DNA from: Aphis gossypii
Lineage: Eukaryota > Arthropoda > Insecta > Hemiptera > Aphididae
Direction: 5' to 3'
Length of the DNA stretch: 64,000 nucleotides
Assembly (NCBI RefSeq): GCF_020184175.1
Contig: NC_065531.1
Span: forward strand, 36,105,213-36,169,212
Positions 28,409 to 40,200 of the stretch are shown in pieces. The position numbers and the translations under genes are program-made. The notes under the pieces are model-generated. The model did not search any database and was not told the DNA's origin. It worked only from the letters and a program-made list of their open reading frames with translations. Numbering within the stretch: the first letter of the stretch is position 1; the number at the start of each line of letters is the position of its first letter.

Positions 28409-31182
28409 ATTAAGCACAAAAGCTTACACAATATTTAAGTTTTGTGAATTCATAGAATTAATAATAATTAATATATTCTATGAGTTTATGTGGCCAATTT
28501 CATATTTTGTCACCTATAACCAAAAATATTATAATTAAAATTAGAATTTATTAATTACAGTATGTTGAACAAAAAAAAATTAGCTTGATAGAAAGAAAAA
28601 AATTTAATAATCAATCAATAGGTATGTTATGAAATTTGTAACACATTTATATTTTGACTCAACAGCTAATTTACTGTTAAAAATAATTTGTGTATACATG
28701 TAATACATTCAACATGTATACTCTGTTCAAGTAAAGAATTGCAATCAAAAATGCCAGGTTTATATCAGGGATAGTCAGACCATACCTATCTATTTTTCAT
28801 TTCCATCAAGTTGACAATTTATATGCCATTAGTATGTAATAACAGTACACTCTTGCAAATAATTCAGCAGCCGAATATAGTTCATAATTAGAATAGAGCA
28901 GTGGCGTATTTAGGATTTTGTCCAGGGGGTGATATAAGTTGGAAAACATAATTTCCTCGACGGTGGGAGGGTACACTTACCAATGTTATTAAACTTACTA
29001 GTAAAAAAAATACCAAGAGGGGGGATCTATCCCCCCCGTAAATATGCCACTGGAATAGAGTATATAAGTATGCGTGTGGAAAATAAATTATAACTATTCT
29101 TTGATTATATACTATAATAAAGTATAATAAAATATGTTGGGATAAATTTTACTAAGCTGAAAATGTAAATAGGCATGCAACATTTGATGCTTAATAAAGA
29201 ATTAGCTATGAACATAGGGTGGAGCTTAAGAGAAATAAGGTCACAAAAACCTAGGCTTTAAGATTTTGAACCAAATATAAATAAATACTATTTAGACAGA
29301 TATTTAAATTAAAGAATTATATTCATTATTATCAATATGTCATAAGGACAAATATTTTTATTATAAGTTGTCTAAATTGTATAGTTTTTAGAGCAAATTT
29401 TTACCTTCACCTATTGCTGTTATAAAATATTTAAGTAAATATTAAAAGCAAACAATAAATAGTATGGTGTTTAATATACTTAATAAAATTTTCAGTATTT
29501 ATTTATATATTTAGTCAATTTTCTATAAGCATTTTTATTATTATTTTAAGTACCAACGATAGATTTTAATGTTTACTACATAATTGTTATATGTTTACAT
29601 ATTTACTTATTAAAAAATATGTATTTATAACAATGAATGATAATTTTATTATTTAAACTCGTAATTAACTTTAAAAGTTTTTAAAAGAGAGTATGATACT
29701 GACATATTTTTATTAGCTTTATATTTATATGCGAATCATAGAAAAAAATACTTAGGTACACACAAACAAATTAATCTGCATAATCATGTAATAAATTTAA
29801 CTTTTTTATATGTGGATTTTTAATAATTCCAAAAATAAAATTTAATACTAAATACATTTTCACTTTACTTTTTTTTCTAAGATTTGATACAATCTTGGTT
29901 AATGACAGTGGTTTCTCTTGGTGGATTTATACAATAGGTGACCACTTTCTAACAAGATAGAATGTATGTGTATGAACTATTAATGTTTTAATATATTGTC
30001 ATAACTCATAAGTATCAAAACAAATCTAACTAATAGTATCTATAAGCTTTTCCCTAACATATTACATTGTTTGTTAAATATGGATAGCAAATTTCTATTA
30101 ATAAAGAAATAACATAACTTATGGTTAAGTAGGTACATTGAAAAATAAGATACAAAATTGTATAAATACATAATATGTATTCCAAAATAAACCTTTAAAT
30201 ATTTTAAACATTGAATAATTGAACAGATAATAGCAAAACAGTGAGTCCTTGAGACTTATTATCATATGTATCATATTTTTAAATATAATTATATTATAGA
30301 CAATAATTGTTAAAAAAAAACATATATTTCTGAATGTGTCAAAGCCATTAAAAAATACTTACTATTTTTTTGTAATTATTTTATAACTTTTACAACTTTA
30401 ATTTAAGAAAACTTTTTAATCTGAAAAAAATATGATTTTATAGCAAAACATTTCAGAAATAAATCAAAATAAAACAAAAATTATTCAATTGTTTCAGGCG
30501 TTTTAGTGCATATTTGATTAGTGCATTAATACATTATGAAAAATGTTTGGATTAAAAAAAATAATGAACTAAAAATGGTATAAAAAGATGTTTATACAAA
30601 ATATTAATAATACATAATATTATATTATTATTATGCAATATTGAATCGAATGTAATGTTTTGATAACAAATTTAACATCACGGCCATATATATATATATA
30701 ATGTGTTTAACATTGTGCTATCACGAAACCAGGGAGTAACTTGACATACCACGGTAAATATTAAAAATAGGTAATAAAAAAAGTGGTTGATAAACCATGG
30801 GTCTACCGTTAGTGGTGACCATGGTCGTAAAAATTATTTAATATTTTAATGACCGATAAAAAATATTGATACGATACAAGATGTTATTTTTAACTGCTAT
30901 CCACTCATTCCACTCCTTTAAGAATTGACACAGTAATAGTAATTCAGTATGTCAGCCGGACGTAGACGGTACCCTCTCGCTACTCGTCTCTGTGGCATAC
31001 CTAGGACCTCCTACTTAATTACATACATACCATAAAATTAGTCATTTGAATATTTGACATAATAATCGTTGGCACTCGATTTCAATTACTTATTTTATTG
31101 TCATTTAGACCACAATCAATTGAATTGTCATCAGTCTGACGGTTCACTTTCTATACCGTCTATCTACTAAATTTAAATTGCA
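28409..31182. other. Head-to-head intergenic region UBAP1 / arrestin A
   Basis: No coding exon is visible. It contains the promoters of two divergent genes and one hAT-like MITE (28899-29052). The part at about 30930-31180, just before the arrestin A start, is less AT-rich and is the likely arrestin A promoter and 5' UTR. A TA microsatellite lies at about 30687-30702. Confidence 0.6.
28899..29052. mobile_element. hAT-like MITE, 154 bp, with perfect 8-bp target duplication
   Basis: The element starts cagtggcgtattta and ends with the near-complement (taaatatgccactg), 14-bp terminal inverted repeats with one mismatch. It is flanked on both sides by gaatagag (28891-28898 and 29053-29060), the 8-bp duplication typical of hAT transposons. 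The interior has a G run and a C run but no coding capacity, so it must have been moved in trans. The intact duplication and near-identical ends suggest a fairly recent insertion. Confidence 0.9.
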
Positions 31183-33587
31183 ATGGGAGTGACAAATTTA
31201 CAGATTATTTTCGACAATCCTACAGCTGTATTTATGCCAGGTCAATCTGTTACTGGACGAGTTTTGATAACTACTAGTAGTTCTGTAAAAATAAGAAGTA
31301 AGTGGTTAATTAAAAGAGTAGGTATCTAGTATATTTATCATGTTAAAAGTGGCCGTTACTGATTATTATTATAGGTGTTAAATTGAAATTCCGAGGGGAA
31401 GCTCAAGTGTCATGGACAGAACAAGAATCTCGTAGAAGCGATAATGGTGAAACTGAAAACTACTCTGTCAAATATGATGCCGAAGAAGAATATTTTGAAA
31501 ATAAAATGACTTTGGTTGGGGGTGGAGGTAAATTAAAATGATTTGCTTATAACGCGTATTTAGTATTTTTTTTACATATCTTATTTTTAAGGAGAATCAA
31601 AATTAGAAGAAGGTGAACAGGTTTATCCATTTAATATTTCTTTACCTCATCAGTTACCATCAACATTTAATGGTGAGCATGGACATGTTCGTTATTCAGC
31701 AAAAGTTAAAGTTGATATTCCATGGGGCAAGGATAAAGAAACAGAAAAAATATTTCAAGTTATTTCTCCACTAAATTTAAATGATGAACCATCATTAGCT
31801 GCAAGTATAATATTTATGTAATATAGTCAATATTTTCTCCTGGATTACATGTATTGTTCCTTTTATAAAATTATACTCTATTCAGAGTGAGTTTGTGGCT
31901 ATTGACTAAAACACGGGGTTTTGGTTTCACTACATAGCAGAAAAAACAGATGGTAGATTCAATAGGGACAACAGATCAGCATTATCTGGCCACTACTGGC
32001 ACTACTGACAAAAACTAGTCTCTGGGCATGCACATTCTTATTTTAAAAAAGTATAGAGATACCTATTACATATATATATTTTTTCTTTTTTTGGGGGGGG
32101 GGGCTTAAAATCCATAATTGTTCCTTAAGATTTAAGTCAATGCTTTCTATTTATAAAATTTGATTCTTACATATAAGAAATAAAAATGAAAAATTTTCTT
32201 TGCCTTATTTAAATTATGTGCAGCTGCACACCCTGCAAATATTTGTGTCTACTTTAAATTTTTGATGAAAAATTGTTAAATTACCTATTTAAAACTGACT
32301 ATTGAAAGTAGGTTAGTAAGAATATGTAATATAATTTATAGATTAATAATTGTTTTTATTTTATACAACAGACAATAATAGTATTAAATTTATATCTAAT
32401 ATTCTTTATTTTCATTATAAATAAAACAGTGTCTAAAAAAATTTAAATTTATTATTAACTATTATAATATAGAGACATTATTTTACTGAATTGTAGTAGG
32501 TAAAGTAACCCTTACTAAAACAACTCTGCACACCCTACAAAAAATTCCAGTGCATGCCTATGATCTAGTATGATTTAGGTTTTAATGAAATAGATAATAT
32601 TATACAATTACTAAGATTTGTTACTTGGCCATTTTTAGGAACCGAAAAAAGAAGAAAAAGAAAAATTTTATTGTTGCTGTTGCTGTGAGTCTGGTCCAAC
32701 GACATTGGTAGTCTGTATTCCTTATAGTGGTTTTGTACCTGGACAAATTATACCCCTTACTATTGAACTAGATAACAATAGTAATGTAACAATTGATTCT
32801 GTCAAAATTAAATTGAAACGAGTAATGCTTGAAATGTGTTATTTTAATAATTTTACTGAAGATTATTTAATTATTACAGGACTTAACATTTAAAGCAAGA
32901 CATCCAAATGAAAAAACAAACTTCAGTTCATCTGAGCTTGCAGTTTTACGTTTACAAGGTATTGAAGCTCATGCTTCAAAAACATGGACAGAGCAAATGG
33001 TGGTTCCTAATAGCTTGATGTTTTCTAATCTAAAGTACTGTGGAATTATAACTGATCAATATATATTAAATGTAAATAAATATAAATAATAGTAATTTTG
33101 ATGTGTTCTTTACTATTATGTAACAGAAGTTGTTTAATTATTTATTTGTTTACAGGTAGAAGCTGTTGCTGGAGGTATGTATGAAAACACTGATATTAAT
33201 GTGAAAATTGCAATGGGTAATATTCCATTAACTATTGCCCAAGATGCACCTCAATTTAATATTCCAGCTCAATCGTTTGATCAAAATAATCCTTCAAATA
33301 ACCAATTCATTACAAATCCTCCTGCCTATCCTACAGATTTACCTCCTCCTGTTCCCGGATTCGCACAGCAAGTTCCACCATATGGCCAACCTCCTTTTAT
33401 TCCTTATCCACAACAACCTATGAATACGGCACAAATTCCTGGTCAGCCATCGTTGTATCCTCAAACACAAATGTATAACCAATCTCAGTTACCTTATCCA
33501 GATGTGAATATGCAACAGCCGGCATTTAATCCATCTTATCCAAATTTGAATACTACAGAAGCAAATCCTTCTGCTCCTTCTCTTTAA
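31183..33587 (+). CDS. Arrestin-domain protein A (alpha-arrestin, ARRDC1-like tail)
   Basis: Exons 31183-31297, 31375-31527, 31592-31800, 32639-32821, 32880-33071, 33156-33587 give 1284 nt (427 residues). The N-terminal arrestin fold (about 1-160) starts MGVTNLQIIFDNPTAVFMPG and contains the typical YPFNISLPHQLPSTF strand. A five-Cys stretch (FYCCCCCESGP) leads into the C-terminal arrestin fold (about 180-305), with IPYSGFVPGQ and a KYCGIITDQY segment. The last exon codes a Pro/Gln/Tyr-rich tail with PPAY (residues 339-342) and PSAP (422-425, three residues before the end). In alpha-arrestins PPxY recruits Nedd4-family E3 ligases to cargo; P[ST]AP binds TSG101 of ESCRT-I. The pair is known from ARRDC1, which buds vesicles from the plasma membrane; the same role here is inferred. 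The third intron uses a GC donor. Exon sizes match paralogues B and C on the other strand. Confidence 0.9.
32020..32570. repeat. Probable old DNA-transposon remnant in arrestin A intron 3
   Basis: Within the 31801-32638 intron, gggcatgcac near 32026-32035 and gtgcatgcct near 32551-32562 are roughly complementary. Two 'tgcacaccct' words occur near 32225 and 32528, and a run of ten or more G lies at about 32092-32103. The layout suggests an inserted element with decayed ends. No target duplication was confirmed. Confidence 0.3.
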
Positions 33588-33721
33588 TCTTATACCTTAG
33601 ATACTCTGGATTAAGTTTATATCCAGATCTTTGAGGATCTGTTGATGATTTAACAGGTATTTGAGTAGTATATATTTATTTTTAATTTAAACATAGGTTT
33701 TCTAAAAATTGTAAAACATTC

Positions 33722-33727
33722 AATAAA
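33722..33727 (+). terminator. Polyadenylation signal of arrestin A
   Basis: AATAAA lies 135 bases after the stop codon and is followed by a T-rich stretch (about 33738-33747), the usual arrangement for cleavage and polyadenylation. Confidence 0.55.
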
Positions 33728-34662
33728 ACTGGTAATAATTTTTTTTCTAGTTATTCTGTTTTTAAATCTACCATCAAAAAATTATAATCAATTATAGTTT
33801 TACCATGTTTTATATGTTTATCTAACTATATTTTTATTGTTACATTTATTTTTTATATTAAATTTTAATACAATTAATGCTCAACATTTTAATTTAACCG
33901 AGTACCTAGTATATTATATTCTGTTCAACATAAGAGTATGACCTAGAGTAGAATGAGTTTTTATTGGTGATATAAGACGTTACTCTACTTATTTAATCAC
34001 CAGTAGTTAACTCATAGAATGATGCCATGTGCACAAGTTAGTTCTTATGTTGAATTGAAAATATATTTGACCAGTATTAAATAATTTTTAAATTACCAGA
34101 ATCAAAATGCTTCAAACAGATTGTTCCAACTTAAAAACATTTTATATTGTATTAAAAAATAATTGGTAAAAAAAAAATTGAGGGTTAAATTTTAATTAAA
34201 ATTGATTCATGTTTAATGTTAAAATTAATTAATTATAACATAATATGTCAAAAATATTTTGTAATACCTATATTATGTACTATGCCTTCAATGTGCTTTT
34301 ATAGTTAATATTATAGCTTATATATTTTTAATAAATTATTAAAACTTACTAACAGATTGAATAGCTTTGTAATAAATAATAACTCATTTTTCTATTATAC
34401 TTAAACATTATCTATTAATTATTTGTTGAGATAATAAATAATACAAATTAAGGTGTTACTTTTTATGATTATATTTATTACTAACAAATTAAACAACTTA
34501 AATTGTTTAGTTAAACTATTGTAAAACGCTTAAATATTTAATCTTTTTATAACTTTATTTTTTTTGTGAAATTTCATCGTTGTTTTATTATATAATATAT
34601 ATTTATTATTTGTTTTATATTATGAATAAAGAGTTTCAAGGAATTTAAAATAGTCAAAATCA

Positions 34663-34668
34663 TTTATT
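34663..34668 (-). terminator. Polyadenylation signal of KDSR
   Basis: TTTATT on the plus strand reads AATAAA on the minus strand, 65 bases beyond the KDSR stop codon. It is the nearest canonical hexamer in the right orientation. Confidence 0.5.
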
Positions 34669-34733
34669 TAACAATTAATAGTAACAATAACAAACACCTT
34701 ATAAGTAGGATACAGGTTTTTTATACATATATA

Positions 34734-36239
34734 TTACAATGTTTTATTATTTTTAACATTTTCTCTATCTAATTTACATTTTTTAATTATTTTATCAAAT
34801 ATAGTTAGATAGTAAACAGTTATCAACCTTAAAATTCCAGCACCAAAAACCTGAAATTCATAACAAATTATTAAAAAATTCTGTGGTTGGCATTATATTT
34901 TACCTGATATATTAATTCTAAATAAGAAGTGTATGGAGCCATACCAGCACAAGAAGTAGTCATCATGTGACCTTCAAACCCTACAGTGCTAAAGAACTGT
35001 CCATCCTAAATAATACATAAGGAAAATTTAAATAAAACAAGTATTTATCTTAAAGTACTAGGATAAAATAATTTTAAAATTAGTAATTATTACTAATGCA
35101 TCTTGAAGAATTTTATTTCCCACTTCTTCTGGTGTAAACAATTTAGCCGTCTCTGAAATCAATAACGTTTCTAATGGTTTGTTTTTTGTCTCGTTAGCAT
35201 ATCCTGGAGTATCAGTATCAGGGGGCAAAGCCAATGTCACTTTCACTCCAAAATTCTTTGTCTACAAGTATATAAATATAAGAATTTTAAAAGAAATAAC
35301 AAGGTGAATATTATATCAATTATCTTCAGATGTTCAATATTTTTTTACTTCCATGCTTAAAGCTTCAGCAAACCCTCTTAGTGCAAATTTTGTGGCACAG
35401 TATACACTTAAACCGTAAATACCACAGAAAGATGCTAGTGATGAAGTTATAACAATACTTCCATAACCATTTTGCTTCATTTTATTTACTATTGCTTTAG
35501 TAGCTTGAATCGTTGATATCAAATTGGTATTAATCATTTGCTAAAACAATTGGTAACTAATTGAACTTATTTTTTTTTTTTTTTATTAAAAATTAAAATA
35601 CCATTATATCATCAGTGGAAATGTCTTCTAAAGTTCCACAAAGAGCCATACCAGCACAGTTTATGAATAAATATAAAGGTCCCATATCTTCGATTGCATT
35701 ATTAAAAGTTTTTTCTACCATACTGTAATCACCAGCCAAGTCAACTAAACATTAATCAATCAATTAAAAACCTTATTTAATAAACTATTATTAGTTAATT
35801 CATTATCATATAAAATAAAGATAAACATTAAATAGTAAATACCTATCCTATTTTATTAGATAGGGTATCCAAATATTTAACACACTACATACCAGACAAA
35901 TAGTTGAATTTCTGATTATTATTTAAACATTGTCCTTTAATCTCTTTCAAAGTAGAACGAAGTCTATTTTCATTTCTTGCAACAATAGTCACATTGGCTC
36001 CTATCTTAGCAGCTTCCAATGCAATGCATTTACCAATACCACTTGAACCGCCCGTAATCTGAAAAAATAAAAAAATTGAAAGCCCCAGAAGAAAATGCGA
36101 AACTATTTTAAGTTACTATAACATGACGGCCAAGTAAACATTTTTTCTTAGCTATAAATTTATGTTTGAAAACTGCAGCTAAAACAAACGACAAAACTAT
36201 AACTCCAACAGTTATAAATGCTAACATTATATATTCCAT
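34734..36239 (-). CDS. Kdsr: 3-ketodihydrosphingosine reductase (short-chain dehydrogenase)
   Basis: Minus-strand exons in order: 36117-36239, 35893-36058, 35602-35744, 35349-35540, 35094-35261, 34904-35005, 34734-34850; 1011 nt, 336 residues (human 332). The enzyme reduces 3-ketodihydrosphingosine to dihydrosphingosine with NADPH, the second step of sphingolipid synthesis, on the cytosolic face of the ER. An N-terminal membrane helix (about 4-25) precedes the Rossmann motif TGGSSGIGKC, then NCAG, the catalytic Ser region (ITSSLASF) and YCATK, the YxxxK pair. LALPPDTDTPGY and the STVGFEGHMMTT segment are KDSR hallmarks that separate it from other SDRs. A hydrophobic C-terminal stretch (about 300-318) may be a second membrane contact. 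All introns are GT-AG and phases close. It lies head-to-head with RNF126, starts 991 bases apart. Confidence 0.93.
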
Positions 36240-37229
36240 GTCTGATGAAATATAAATTAAGAATTAAAGAATGGTCACAAACATAATAATAGTTAATACT
36301 ATAATGAATTGAAAACAGAAGTTATAAGTTATTTATGAGAATATCGAGAACGATTATGGCATTATGATTTATGAATAAACATGATAATCAAAAACTTTTA
36401 ATTAGAATTTTGAATTGAAATACGAATACGTAATTTTTTGAATTTCCGTCCTAACGTATCAGTATGACCAATGGGTCAGTGTAGGCAATAGCCCAAGAAC
36501 TTAACACAGTTATAACCTACAGTACGAAGAAAACCATGGCCACACGTTATGCGGACGCACCATCGTCCTTTAATGTAGGAATTACTGTATAATTGTTGTA
36601 ATTTGTACAATAATATAGTATGACTACAATACAAACATCGATATTTTTTCCCAACATTGGGTAAGTAACTTAATGAAATTTAGATTTTTAAAATTCACAA
36701 CTATAAAAATCATCTGTACTTGTTTCTTTAAATATTATTTAATTTATCAACTCGAAAATTATTTTTAATAATCGCTTCGTCAAAATATTTGTATTTAATT
36801 ATTATTTTATCTGTAATCTGTATAATATGGTAATTGATGTTTAATCACAGAATAGATTTATCATTTTTTATATAATATATAATATGTATATGTTATGCAT
36901 TATGTTTAGGAAACAATCGATTTCATGACGACGCGAGACTAAGAGCTTAAAAAAAAGTAATTTTCTTATCAGTACAAACTACAAAATTACGAATTCGAGT
37001 GTTGGGGATAACTTAATATTCTACATTTTAACTTTTAACTAAACTTTTGTTAAAGCATATTAAAAGTAGTTCGTTTTTAATATATTATTTCAATTTTAGT
37101 GTGGACGATACATTATTCGGTGGCCAAAGTATAGGCATTCTTGTCGTACTCTCGCCAGAATTACACTTTAGTTTGCCAGAAACAGGCAACTTATATTTAT
37201 TGTAAGACCGCATACCTACCTAACTTATA
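36240..37229. other. Head-to-head promoter region KDSR / RNF126
   Basis: A 990-base region separates two divergent start codons and probably holds both promoters. The part at 36470-36600 is less AT-rich. No TATA box or known element can be assigned with confidence. Confidence 0.5.
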
Positions 37230-40200
37230 ATGGATAGTGCATCAAGACCCATTGACAGTATTGCCGATAATCGCTATTTTTGTCACAGTTGTGATGCCGA
37301 AATAGGAAGTGTAGCTGATGTATGTTTTTAAGTTTTTCACTACAAGTATTTACTACAAAGTTATTGATTTATGCTTAATTCCCATCTTATTTTCTTTTAG
37401 GATTTTACATGCCCAACTTGTCATTTGGGTTTTATTGAAAAAGTCGAAGAGCAACAAACTCCTGAGGAACCAGATGATGAGGATATGGAATTTGCCAATG
37501 CACACTTTATGGTATGTAATTAATACATTTTAATAATACTATTTTTAAAGTAAAATAAGTAACAAGTTATCAGAGATAAAAAGAATTTTAAACCTAGGAA
37601 CAGGTCATTTTTTTCATTGTCTAATATTTTATTTTATAATTTTCATTATAAAATTCTTATTATGTTTGGGAATAACTTGAAATTTTAATTATGTAGTTAC
37701 TATTATTGACTTAGTTATGAACGTTTGGTTCTATTTTTAGGTTTATATATATGCTCTGTTAAATAAAATATATTAGTTCTAATAGTTCTATGCTTCATAA
37801 CTCATGACCATGATTATAAAGAACATAATATATCATATATCTTGATAATCCTGTTCATGTTTAATGATTGCAGTTGTTCATTGGCGTTCTCCCCCATCCT
37901 GCTTCAAAAACTACTTCTATACCTACTTAAAAATCCCATGAACTATTCAACTATAAATCTAGCAGTTTTGTTTGTTAGTTTTTTGAAAGAAATATTCACC
38001 ACTAAGTAGAAACTCGTTATCTAATTTATTCTATTTTTAAATTATGTATGAATTAGATAAGAATTAAGTAAACACTTTAATATGTATATTTTAAACAAAA
38101 AACTTAAATTTTAGACATTTTACTTTTACAATTTTGTTTTGGATATTTCAGATTGATTATTTATATATAATTTCTAAAGTTGTATCTTAGTTTATGAATT
38201 AGGAATTAATTTTCAATACCTACTCTACTTCTCTACTTCAAACGTCTATTTATTTTATTAGAAGAAAATTTACAATCTATACAATCCTTACAATAAGTAA
38301 ATTAGATATTTACAAGATAAAAAAAAAATTGATTTGAATAGTGTGCTAAGAATAAAAAACCCATTGGTAGCACCTCTATTTTAAATTTAATTTCATAGAT
38401 TTTTTCACTATTTAGTATTTATATTTGAGTCTGCATAGCGTATTTTTGGGAGAGTTACTATGAAGTTGTTGGATATTAGTATGTTTAAATGTTGATGGAA
38501 GTGTTTGTAAATTATTTTATATAGTTAAGGGATGGTACTGTATTAATAACCTTTTGCAATTGATTGAAAATCATGGGTTATTTGATGTTTAGCAAGACCT
38601 CAAATTTGAATTTAATAAGACGTAACCAACCTTATATATAAGTAATTGAATTAAAAATATAAAATGGTGATATTTTTTAGTTGTTATATTTGTATTTAGA
38701 ATAGTGTAAGTAATACTATCACTTAAAATTATTGAATAATTACACTTCCCCATTAAATATAAAATAAACAAGAGTTTACAGTTAAATGATTTATATTAAT
38801 TTATGATTTTAGATTTTCAATTTTATTTTTATTACATGTTTAGGTTAATGGAATATTAGCAGATGCTGATCTTGCTGGAAGACGAAGGTCAAATATTCGT
38901 CGTCGTAGATTTACAACAAGAGGTCCTCACGTAATGACATTGCAACCTGGAAGGTAAATATAAACATATTAGTGTTCTAAGGAGGCATTTTTACCAGTTA
39001 CAAGAATGTATCTATTTTTATTCAATTTATTAATTATTTGCAAATCTATAAAACTTATTTTATTGTGATAATATAAACATAATTCCTAACTTCCATTCAT
39101 GAATATTGAATATTATGGATTACAATTATATTTTAATCAATTTATATGTGCAACTAATAGTATTAGTTTTTTTTTTTAATTTTGTCTATTACCATTAAGT
39201 TTCCTAATTTCTCATTTATATTTATGGCTTAAAAGGAAATTTACTTAATAGGTAATGATAAAAAAAAGCATTAAGATAATAAGCCTAATATAAGTATATA
39301 ACTTAGAGAATGTACATTTAGCATAATGATTATGGTTTTGTTATTTTTTAATTTAAGATTGCCAATATCTTAGGACTTAGATTATAAATTATATAATGAA
39401 TGGAATCAACGTATGTACGACCTATATATTGTATTGCTCTGAACAAATCCTAAAATTTCAACTCATAGTATACGGATGTATAAATTATTATTTTCATGTA
39501 CCAATTTAGTTATATACACACTACTAGACAATGTGAATGGAAATGCTAGACATTTTGGAATTATAATTTAGCAGTTTTGTATTATCTTTATTCTTTAGTA
39601 TATGATCTAATCTCTTTATTCTAGAAAAGTACATTGAGTTACAATTAAATTGAATGATACAATTATATCAAATTTATTTTTATTGAAATGATGTAAAAAT
39701 AGAACTTTTAAATATTCTTAAACCAAGGTACTTAATAAAAAAATTTCAAACAAGCATAACAAAAATGAATAATATAGCCTAATTAATTGTAATTTAGAGG
39801 CCATTAATCTAAAAAAAATATATATAATATGTATTTCAGAGGTCCGAGACGAAGTTCAGGTGGTGGGACTATTGAAAATTTAGTAGAAGATGTCATAGTC
39901 AATTTTGCTGATTATGCTCGATCGGGTGCAAGTCCAGTGTAAGAAAATTATATAATATTTTTTTGTATACAACTATAACTCTTGTAAATTAAAATTTCAG
40001 CAGTAGATTTTTACTTGGTAATCCGGGTGATTACGTTTGGGGAAGAGATGGATTAGATTCGATTGTGTCACAGTTATTAAATCAGATTGATGGAGCTGGA
40101 CCTCCTCCATTAACAAAAGAGAAAATACAAGAAATTCCTACAGCACTTATTTCTCAAGAACATTTAGGTAAAAATACTTATGTAATCATATCTTATCTTA

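Larger units (their letters stand above)
33588..34733. other. Convergent intergenic region arrestin A / KDSR
   Basis: This holds the 3' UTR of arrestin A and the 3' flank of KDSR. It is AT-rich, and no further gene or mobile element was recognised. Confidence 0.6.
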
